30,000 bases of DNA, taken from the NCBI GenBank assembly GCA_020137815.1, contig CM035357.1:2353432-2383431 (forward strand), in the 5' to 3' direction. This DNA is from Hormiphora californensis. Lineage: Eukaryota > Ctenophora > Tentaculata > Cydippida > Pleurobrachiidae. Shown piece by piece: positions 17,291-28,808 of the stretch (position 1 is its first letter; every line of letters starts with the position of its first letter). Position numbers and translations under genes: made by a program. Below the pieces are notes generated by a model that saw only the letters and a program-made list of their open reading frames with translations, was not told where the DNA came from and searched no databases.

Positions 17291-18537
17291 ACCGTCGCTA
17301 CCTGACCATGCACAGAGAGTGGGGAGCTACCGGTTAAGATGTGAGTGATTAAATGTATCAGCGGACGGGGTTCACACAGCGCAGACACTGACATCACGAA
17401 ACACTTTCAGTGTGACGAAAAGTTTCGTGAAAAAAGTTCAAGGCCCTGGAAGATTTTTTTGCAAGACTTAAATTACAAATTTACAGTGCGCGGCGTTGAA
17501 AATGCAAGCGCGCGTTAATGTTTACAACGCATGATGTAACTATTCGCGCGTTCCAGACAACCCTCTTCCTGGATTTTGTTAAACTATCCGTCTCCTTTTT
17601 GGATTACAGGTCTTAGCTCCATCACCCGATAAGAGACACATTTTGAGGTTAGGAAGAACACCTCGAGTTCCTCCTAACCTCCAACTTTGACTTTAGATAA
17701 CAATTAAATAAACACGGGTGTTCGGAGATATAAAAAGCACGAAACAATACGTCCATGATATCGAATATCGATACACACACAGTCTAAGAAGAGTTGCAAT
17801 GTAAATGAGCAATTTAATTTCCTGGTAAATCGTGATCACTGGATGAATTTAGGATCGGTATAGCTTGAATTTGGATAAATAAGTTGATTGGCGTAACTAA
17901 AATTGGGGTAACTTATTCTTCTGGTTGTTATTGTTATTAAACTGAAAAAATAATCTAAGATTTGGTTTAATAATAATTACTGTGCTGTGTGCAGCAGCTC
18001 TGATCACGTTCCCTACTAAAACTTTACATTTGTACTCTATTCATTAATTACACGCACACACACAGACCCTGATGAAACAAAACAAGAAAAAACACTCTCA
18101 AAAATATGAATGAGATATACTAAAACAATGAGAGACTGATTGAAAATCGTGGAGTTACTCCAAATCTCCTCCCGTCAGCAAGAAAAAAGTTCTTAAACTG
18201 ACTCGGAAAAGAAAAGGATTTTGAGAATGATTGATAATCACTGGTGTACACACTAAAAATTGCAGAGTTATTGTAATGCGCCAGCGCCTTGGGAACCAAA
18301 GAAACGCCATTGCTAAATTTTCTTAACTTTTCGATCACTGCTTTCTTCAGACTGCTTTCTCGGGGGAAATGGACGTTTCTTTGGCTCGATCAATGATGAA
18401 ATCACGTATGGGGATGAGAAGATATGATCTCTCTCCATCCCTCTCTGTTTTTGGACCAATTATCGGCACACGGTCTTGTAAAAACTCTGTCACAACATAT
18501 GTACACTCACACACAGACAGACAAACAAACAAATTGT
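17291..18537 (-). promoter_or_regulatory. Intergenic region between A1CF-like 3' end and FH start (FH promoter area)
   Basis: About 1.2 kb of non-coding DNA. Near 17490-17550 it is relatively rich in CpG and GCGCG, a plausible FH promoter region. It contains two small hairpins: TCACGAAAC (17394-17402) against GTTTCGTGA (17422-17430), and a 15-bp stem with one mismatch (17645-17659 against 17667-17681). The remainder is AT-rich without recognised genes. Confidence 0.4.
17645..17681. repeat. 15-bp hairpin upstream of FH
   Basis: GAGGTTAGGAAGAAC and GTTCCTCCTAACCTC form a stem with one mismatch around a 7-nt loop. The function is unknown. Confidence 0.7.
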
Positions 18538-18543
18538 TTTATT
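18538..18543 (-). terminator. Poly(A) signal AATAAA of the A1CF-like gene
   Basis: A minus-strand AATAAA lies about 100 nt downstream of the TAA at 18643, a normal distance for a 3'UTR end. Confidence 0.6.
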
Positions 18544-18642
18544 TCCCCAAACCTTTTCACTAGAGCTCTGTCTGTGAAAAACAACTGTCTTTTTGCCACC
18601 CTGGTTTCCAAAATAGCAGCACCAGTACCTATCTATCCCAAG

Positions 18643-20024
18643 TTAAAATTGGGGCATACCACCGTATGCGGCAGCAGCTGCAGCAGCATAAGCAGCAGCT
18701 GAGGCCATAGCGGGGTCCTGCATTGCTGCTTGTTGGAATAGGGCCTGATTGATATCCGGGTATATGTACATTCCTGAAAGGGGAGGGAGATTAGTGGGTG
18801 GCGATAACAGTTAGTTCGGATAAATCAGAGGAGTTATTTTTTTCAGGAATTATTGGGGAATTATTAAGCAAAAAGTATTGCTGAGTAGGTAATTAATTAA
18901 TTAAATAATTACCTGATTGGGCGGCTGCAGCAGCGGCAGGATTCATCAACATCGCCCCTGGGAATTATCCAATTAGCAATCAATTAAGTAGTGTGATTAA
19001 TTAACAAAATAGCAAGATTTGTTGACATCCAAATCATTGGACGATAATTCCCAATCTATAGCATGCGCCCCATGTTCTCAATTAATCCAGAATAAATCCA
19101 GCATGGGATAATGAACGAGTAATAATCTTGCTGACCAATTATCTAATTGATGACTAATTAGGTAATTAAGGACTAATTAGCTTCGTTTCTTCGCACATGA
19201 ACCAAACAGAAATATAAGATAAGAAAGATTTCAGCGAATAATAGGGGTGTGTTTTTAGTTATTGAGTGGTAAATTGAAACCTATAATTAGAGCCGTCTAA
19301 TTAATTAATTAATCTTGTGTTATAGTTAACAGCCATGGAACGTATAATAGAGATCAAGACGAACAAAGATGATAAGATAAAGGAATGTATATATTTTGGG
19401 TAGCTGGGTTGTTCATTTCTCGCGATGATATTACCTACTGGACCCGCCGAGTGACACGGCCGCTCTCCCAGCCTTAACTTGGCAACTTTGAATTCTAGGT
19501 CACTTGCTTCTGAGAGGACGACAACATTGGAAGCAATGGATCATTGGACGTTCATTTGACTGTGACATAAACTCAGCAGTTCATTGTGTGAAGTGCGACA
19601 TAAACTCAGCAGTTCATTCTGTGAAGTGTGACATGAATCTCTCGATGTGAGTTGAAACTTTAAAGCTGGCCGTGGAAAACAAATGCACAGATCTGTGTAA
19701 TTAGGACTTGGTGTTTTTGCAAAATGCAAAAATTCCACGAAAATTCCAAAGAAGTGAATGTTTTAGCAGTCCCCAACCTACAATCAATTAATCCCCAATT
19801 AATTAATTAATTAATAAATTACCATCAATTCCACAGTTCATCTGTTGCAATGTGTACTCAGCAGGCGTATGTCTCAGCCTCCTCTGGGGTTTTACAGATT
19901 TTATTGGGCACAGCTTGGTAGCCGGGAATATTCGGGAAAGACACCTGAAAATAGAAGGAATTATTATTGAGTAATGGAAATATGGGGAGTGTGGGTCTCC
20001 AAACTGTAACAATCCTTTCTCTCT

Positions 20025-20110
<86 letters not shown>

Positions 20111-23100
20111 TCCAAGCTAACATTAGCTAACACGGCTCGTGTGTATTGTATGTGGGGTGAGCTGTCCGGTGTACTCAAAGTCAGATTTGCTACCACCACC
20201 TGGTAACAATGATATATTCTCCGCAACCAATGAGAATGCTCTGTCAAAGTCAGGTGACTCTTATTGACCAATGAGAATGCTCCGTTAAAGTCACGTGACT
20301 CGTAATGACCAATAGGAATTGAGGATAATGTGAGGATAGAGTTACAGCATTTTGTACCCGATTCTTGGAGGAGATAGAGAGATAGGGATGGCCAAAGAAT
20401 GCTGAGCGATAGGGACAAAGAGGAATAATTCAAAAGCAATAGATTTCGCAGCATGTCACTTGAAGATGTTTATTAATTTAAGCAATAAAAATCCAGCAGA
20501 CAACACAGAGATTTACACATAATCAACAGACAAATTATCATTTCTTAGATAGACGGTTTCATAACTTATTCAAGATCTAAAATATCAAGATACATCACCA
20601 ACTCCAACTTCAAAGGCCGATTTACAAAATACCACACAATTATATTCTTGAGACATGTCTTGTTAATTAACTAATTACGACACTAATTACAGTGTAATTA
20701 GTGTAATTTAAACACATATCACGACACTTATATCACATGTGTTACACCATTACCTTATACAAGTACAACAGGTTAGGCCAGTCCTGAACTTTTACACTAA
20801 ACAACTCATACTTTGGGACACCCCATGAGTGCTTACTGGACACGTCCGACAAAACCTACACAACGCGTGTTTGAGGGATCAAATAACTACAAAGTTATTT
20901 GATAATTTGATACATATGGGCCGCAAAGTTATTAATGTACCTGTATGGGTGATTTGTTGCTATCGGGTGGTTTCATTGTGTAGGTCGGTGTTGCTGGGGT
21001 TAGTTCCATCATTCCGGGTAAGAAATCAAACATTCGTTCCTGTTGAAAAAAGGGGGGGGGGGTCAGTTATAATCATAATAATCATGATAATAGGGAGATG
21101 GGGGGAAGGGGAGATGTTGACTGCTGAGTTATAGGGATATGGGAGATGAGGGGAGAAAAAATAAAAAAGAATTCAAATTCTATCTTTCCCACATACCGGT
21201 CCATCTAGTCCTCGTTTCCTCTTTGGGTCGTACCAAAAGGCGGGAACTCCGTACGGGATCCGGGAGTTATGTGGTGCTCCGGGGTTTGCTCCCGCTGCAT
21301 AGTTTGCACGTGCGCCTCTGCTCCCCGCGGCACCCCTCAGAGGCCTGCCCCTGCAACAGTGGGGGTAAGATGTGGAGGTAACCAGGAGGTAACCATAAGG
21401 AGGTAACCAAGTGTAATATGGAGGTAACCAAGGGTAACCCGGGTATTTCTAACACTACCTTACCAAGTAAATAGTAACTGCTACCTAACCCACCTCACAC
21501 TACCTAGCAACTCACCTCAGGCCCTGTCCTGTTCCAGCAGCTGGTGCAGGAAGCCCACTTGCAGACATGGCCGTATTAACCCCAGGCATCACGAACTGCT
21601 GATATAAGGTTGGAATCCCGTAGGGCGCGTATGGGTTAATTGCTGTTGGTGCAAGTGTGGTTGCTATGGTAGCGTTGGTGTTCATCATGAGTTTGTGTCG
21701 TGTGTGTCGGGCGTAGGTCTCTCTGTCGACCGGTTTAGCTAACGTGACCTGGTGGGATAGAGAGAACGGGGTAAAACCGAGCTCGTACAACCTCTTGCAC
21801 AGACAGTTGAGCGAGGGAACGGAAATCACCAAAAATCACCAAAAGAAGAAATGAAACACTCCAAAATGTTCATCACTAACCTCAACCACGCATCCATCGA
21901 TCTCCTTCCCATCCATAGCCCTTTTTGCCTTTCTCGCATCTTCCTTGGTGGTAAAGTGCACAAAAGCGTAATCCCGGATCTTCTTGACCCGTTCTACGGG
22001 GGCAAGCTGCTGGAATACCTCTGCGATCGTGCTCTCCTGAGTGTCAATGTGAAGATTCCGTACGTATAGGATCTTAACCTATGGAGAAGGAAGAGGACGT
22101 TGGTTAACGCTGAAACAAATTCAGACCTCATATCCAGCTTTTAAACAAATAATTATTCGACTAACTAAATACTTTTTTAACTAATTCATTAACTAATTAC
22201 CTACTCCAATGAATAATTAATTAACTAATTACCTGTTCCATGATATCCTCATCTACTTCCAACTCTGGTTCAGCCCAATCTACAGCAATGGTGTGACCCC
22301 AAAGTGTGAAAGGTTGGGGGACCTGTCGAAGCAGTTTCCGCCTCGCCATGGCTGCTGATTTGTGGGAATCGTACTCGATAAAGGCAAAACCTGGAAGGGG
22401 GAATCGGTTCATTATCTTTGACAAATATTGGGATTTAATTTAGCTTTGAAAAGGTCTGTTAGCTCTAAGGCTCCATTTATTGTACACTCCGAAACCAATT
22501 ATTTCCTCAAAACTCACCTCGATTCTTGGTTTTATCGTTAGCACTTGGGTAGACAATAACATCCTTCACTCCCTCTGTGTTCTTCTGCATCTCAATCATA
22601 ATCTGCTCTTTGACCACAGTTTTAGGAATTCCACCAATGAAAAGCCGGCAGTTGTCCACACTTGGACAAACGCCAATATTCTTACCCCGACGTACCTGTA
22701 ACAATTGAGGTGTTATAAACAAGTCGAGAGGAACCCTGCCGGGTGAATTAGAGTCGGATTTTTTTTGAAAATTGAAGTTGTCACCCACGTGAGGCGTGAA
22801 CAAGTTGGAATATTAGGATTTAGGACTTAGGAGAGAGGGAATGCGGACCGGGAATTTTACTGGAAATGAGAGTGGTGATTTAGTTGAGTTGTAGTGATGA
22901 TCACGTGGTTGGACGTGAGTTTTATCAGGCATTATTCGAACTACACGCTACACAGCCCGGTCTGGAAAGTCTTTTATGAGACAATGATTTAGCTGTGAAA
23001 GGTATTTTATAGGCCCTACATATCTTTCACAGCTGAATTACACTGTAGGGGGCGTGAAATGTTCAGCCGCCCCTAATTGAGAGCTCCATAGTAACGTAGC

Positions 23101-23480
23101 AGTGATGATCCCCCCCTTTTTCCAAGAATACACGCAGTAATTTCTCTTCATCTCTAATAACTATGTTTTACCAAATTCTAAACTGTAAATATCAGTTCTC
23201 TAACTAGATCAAATCCTCACAACAGTAAATAGTTTCTCTCCCTCGATCTCACAAACTGTGTCGATATACTACACCAGGTCACGTGATGTATAAACTATAG
23301 TTGTAATATCGTCTACTGACCCCCCTCATCAAACTATATAATTCCACTAATTCTTTAATTGTAATCTCTAGGCCCTTCTCAAGAGTTAATTTTGAGACAT
23401 TCAACCCGGCTACTCTATCAAATCATTTGTGACAGAGAGAGACATAGATGGTGATGGAAAGTGAGAGAGATAGATATTAG

Positions 23481-23559
<79 letters not shown>

Positions 23560-24571
23560 ATTGTACCAGAGAGAGATCATTGTACCAGTCACACCTAGTT
23601 CATTCTGCAGTTACCCTGCCTATCATTGTACCACTCACAGTTCACACCTAGTTCATTCTGCAGTTACCCTGTCTATCATTGTACCAGTCACACCTAGTTC
23701 ATTCTGCAGTTACCCTGTGTATCATTGTACCACTCACACCTAGTTCATTCTGCAGTTACCCTGTGTATCATTGTACCAGTCACACCTAGTTCATTCTGCA
23801 GTTACCCTGTCTATCATTGTACCACTCACACCTAGTTCATCCTGCAGTTACCCTGCTTATCATTGTACCAGTCACACCTAGTGTATTCTGCAGTTATCCT
23901 GCCTATCATTTTACTACTCACACCTAGTTCATTTTGCAGTTATCCTGCCAATCATAGCACTAGTGACGCATAGTTCATTTTGCAGTTACCCCACCTATCA
24001 TTGAACCACTCACACCTAGTTTATTCTGCAGTTACCCTGCCTAGCATTGTATACTAGTCACACCTAGTCCATTTTGCAGTTACCCTACCTACCATATCTC
24101 CCTCTCCCTCTCTCTCCCTCTCTCACTCTCGCTATCGTCGATATGATGATAGGAGCCAGCCGGGATGTTATCTTTATATGCAATGTGTATATTGATTTTA
24201 TCCTATTTCTTATCATCCTCTCTTCCTCCAATCCCCAACCTCGTCCCCTTTCCCTTCTTCCTAGTCCTAACCCGGTGTCTGACACCCTCCCCTCTACTCA
24301 AACCAAGACGACAGACGCATTGGCAAGACGGCACTCCAGTGGGCCCCAACGGCACTCCACTGGGCCCAAATGACATTACCCATGACAAGCAGTGGGCTCC
24401 CCCTTACACTTTGGCACATATTCGGATTCCTGATTGAATACTACCGAAGTGTCTGTAAGGTGTGGCGGTCCGGGTGATGTTGACCATGCCGGGAGCATGT
24501 GTCTCGGTTGTCAGGTGCAATTCACCTGGTTTCCGTTTTGGCAAACCTCAGCTTAGTATCCAAAAAAAAAA

Positions 24572-24668
<97 letters not shown>

Positions 24669-27057
24669 AAAGAGGGGAGAAAATTTATAAGATCATACGC
24701 CAGCTGAATTGAAACCGGAGAACTTCTCACTCTCTTCTCACTCCAACCATGGTACACGCTCTTTTACACACAGAGAAAACCTCACTCATCACTCTCTCAC
24801 CAACACAGCCCCACATACACAGATGACACCGAACACTCAACCTGTCAACATATAGCTCCACAATCTTGTGTGTAAGAACCAGCGAGGGGTGCCAAAAAAG
24901 AGAAAGCTATATTTAAAAAACCGCGCTAAACGACCATCTTACCACACTCCGGAGTAAAATAGTTGGGATTGTTGAAAGTGGATCATGAACCCCGCAAGAT
25001 ATACTAAAAAACATTTGCTCACAGTACGCTAGCTGTGAGGATTCGGTAGATCAATAGGACATATGTGCAGAGTTATACAAAATAGTTGGTTTGCAGGAAT
25101 TGAGAGACACTTCAGTTATAACTATCGGCATGTATGTTATATTATTTACTGTGCGAATAGATACCATTGACAAATGTGTATGTAGCTGCTGCTGCTGCTG
25201 CTGGTGAATGTGTGAAGTGTCATAGCTATAGAATTTAATAAAGGTACTTTTCGTGGATCTAATATTGGGTGGGGGAGGGGGAGGGGTTCTAGTCCCAAAA
25301 CGTTCAAGACCCGGTTTCAATATCCCTAAGTTAAATTGCATTACCTCTAAGTTGTTTAGCATTCGGACGGCACTCTGAGCATCTTTCTTATGAGTATACA
25401 CGACAAACGCGTATCCTCTGTTGTTACCTGTGTAAGGGAGATTGAGTAAGTATGGACACAGATTTTACCCAAAAACAAACAGACAAACAAACAAACAAAC
25501 AAACAAACGAACGAACAAGCAAACCAGAAATTAAAAAACGTACCATTAAAATCCATCATAAGTCGCATTTCATAGAGCTTGCCAGCGCGGGAAAAGATCG
25601 GTTCGAGTTCGTCCTCGAAGACGTCACGGGGGATCTTACCAACAAACACCTAACAAAATAGTTTGTGTCAATAAAAGAGAAAACGGTTTACAACTAAATC
25701 GAAACACAATTGATCAGGAAACAAAACGGATAAAATGGGAACTTGATCAAAGTGGGAGTGGATGTGCTAATTTTGGAGAGAAGTGTGACATAAAAAGAAC
25801 GCCTGTAACTACAATTCTAACTACGATAAACTAAAACTGAACCACTAAAACTAAAATCGAATCAAACAACTTCAAAAAGAAAACGAAAATTCAAGAAAGC
25901 GAAAGATCATAAAACAGGGGATATAACGTGTTGGGCATAAAAAATGTCCCCCCTAGACTAGCATAGTTCCAGATATCGTAGAGCTCTAAAATTTTACACA
26001 GTTACTCTATGGGACAAATAAATAGGTTCCACAAAATTTCAGACTTTTAGCTCAAAGTTCATTTTTTTGATCGGAATGAACATTATCATTCATTCCAAAA
26101 AACATGATTTTTCGGTCCAGAAGTCAAGCAATTGTCTTTGGCTCTCAATTTTCTTTCAAATGCGACCAAGAAAAGCCCAAACGGACAACCACAAAGCAAA
26201 CAGTGGTCATGTTTCTGACTGTTAGTCAGGTCATGTGATCCCCACCGAATCGTGTAAGTTATTCTGAATTGCTAATCAGGATTAGTTGTGGAGAATCACG
26301 TATCACAGCCGCTAATGAGGGATGACGATGATGATTGGCCATGAGATCCGAAGCTCATTAACAAGTCACCTCTTTACCCAAGTGCTCCCGAATCACATAT
26401 CGCTTCTTCGATACACATCCCTCATTAGCGACTGTGATACGTGATTCTTCCCTACTAAGCCTGATTAGCAATTCACGATTCGGTGGGGATCACATGACCT
26501 GACTAACAGTCAGAAACATGACCACTGTGTGCCTTGTGGTTGTCCGTTTGGGCTTTTCTTGGTCGCATTTGAAAGAAAATTGAGAGCCAAAGACAATTGC
26601 TTGACTTCTGGACCGAAAAATCTTGCTTTTTGGAATGAATGATAATGTTCATTCCGATCAAAAAAATGAACTTTGAGCTAAAAGTCTGAAATTTTGTGGA
26701 ACCTATTTATTTGCCCCATAGAGTAACTGTGTAAAATTTTAGAGCTCTACGATATCTGGAACTATGCTAGTCTAGGGGGGACATTTTTTATGCCCAACAC
26801 GTTAGGTGAATTTTATTGTGGCCCAATTAAATCCTGTGACCACATTCGTGACATCACATTCGGTTCATTATGACTACAACATAAACAACTAATTAATTCT
26901 GTCTAGCCCACATGTCTAGAGCTGCAGCTGCAACCTATAGTAGAGGATACAGAAGGTTTTAGAGCCAGCCACGTTAGAGAAGTGCAGCTGGCGAAAATCA
27001 GAGAAGATTTAGGGTCTGTCATTAGCTGTGATCATGACAAGGTAATGACAGAAAACA

Positions 27058-27098
<41 letters not shown>

Positions 27099-27233
27099 TA
27101 TAGAGCAAAGGAAAAAGGGAGTGAGAGACAGAAAGAAAGGTTGAAAAGATATTAAGACTGCAGTGTCTTAGAAGCCGTAAAAACACAAAAAATAATGCAC
27201 ATACAATATGAATATGAACTTGACCAACGAATT

Positions 27234-27311
<78 letters not shown>

Positions 27312-27344
27312 TCCCCCCTCTCTCTCTCTCTCCCCTCTCTTCTT

Positions 27345-27425
<81 letters not shown>

Positions 27426-27636
27426 CTTCTCTTCTTCCCCCTCTCTGGCTATCCATGTGGCTATCTGACGCTCAAAAGCGGGCACACACTAAATCAGGCA
27501 GAAGGAGAGAAAAATAAGGCTCTCAGCTCCTTCTCTCTTTCCCGGCGACGATTGTTGACTAATGCTACACACACGTTCTTTCTCTATCTCTCTCTCACAG
27601 GCAGCATTGTCTGATAATCTACTAGGGTTCTGGAGT

Positions 27637-27715
<79 letters not shown>

Positions 27716-28652
27716 GAGAATTTTACAGAAGGTATCACTGCCACATATTATACCCCTCAAAGCCCGAATTTTCTCTTCCTAGAACCATCTGTGTTTAGAA
27801 TAATTTGCTGGTGTTTGTATGGGATCCAGGAGCGGCTCTGGCTGGGTGTCCAGGTGTCGCGAGCCGCCCCTGGTGGGATCGATTTTACACAAGCCCTCCT
27901 AGACTTTATGAGGGACCTCATGTCCTCCTAGACTTGTACTAATGAGAGGCTGATATCTTTCAAAAAAGGTAGACGCGGAGAGGTTACCAGCTAAAAAGGG
28001 CAGATGGGATCACTGCATTGCTTCTCTACATCTCTCTCCCACTCCCACTCTCTCCCTCTCTCTCTCTGCCTCTCTATTTCTTTCGGACTCCAAAAAGGAT
28101 AGACATGATCACTGCTACACTCTCTGTCATGAGCCATCTACAACAATTACTGGCCTGAACTACAGTCCTAAATAAGGCCGGGTCCAGACGAGTGGTAGGT
28201 AGCTACTATGGTAGGCTACTATGGTAGATATCTACCACAGCTACCACTCGTCTGTACACCTATATCTACCATAAGCTACTATGGTAGGCGGTTAAGGTCG
28301 AGGTATTACCGCCTACTATAGTACTTACCATAGTAGGCCCCCTCTATAGTAGGTGGTCACCGTCTGTTCACCCCCTTTACCGCCCCCCTTTAAATTGTTA
28401 TCACATCTTTTTTTCATGGGCTAAAAATTTGATACCCGATGATTAAAAGTTCATGGGAATGTGTCAGAGGGGGGCCCCGAGTGGTACTTGCCCCATATAG
28501 CTTTTCTCCCCTCTCTGACGTTCCCCCGCTCTATGGTACTTACTATGGTACCACCATAAGCTCCTACCACTCGTCTGGGCCCGGGCCCTTTTACGCTTCG
28601 TAGTAGGTGGCTTGTATAATAGGTACCCTCTGACAGCTCAGTAGTACTATAT

Positions 28653-28704
<52 letters not shown>

Positions 28705-28710
28705 GTGAGT

Positions 28711-28808
<98 letters not shown>

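Noticed and set aside
23567-24095. CRISPR-like array
   Set aside because: The units are contiguous tandem repeats without unique spacers, in a eukaryotic intron.
27022-27614. Long frames encoding RERERE or SLSLSL repeats (also near 2.2, 4.4, 20.0, 24.6 and 28.7 kb)
   Set aside because: They are translations of GA/CT microsatellites, not genes.
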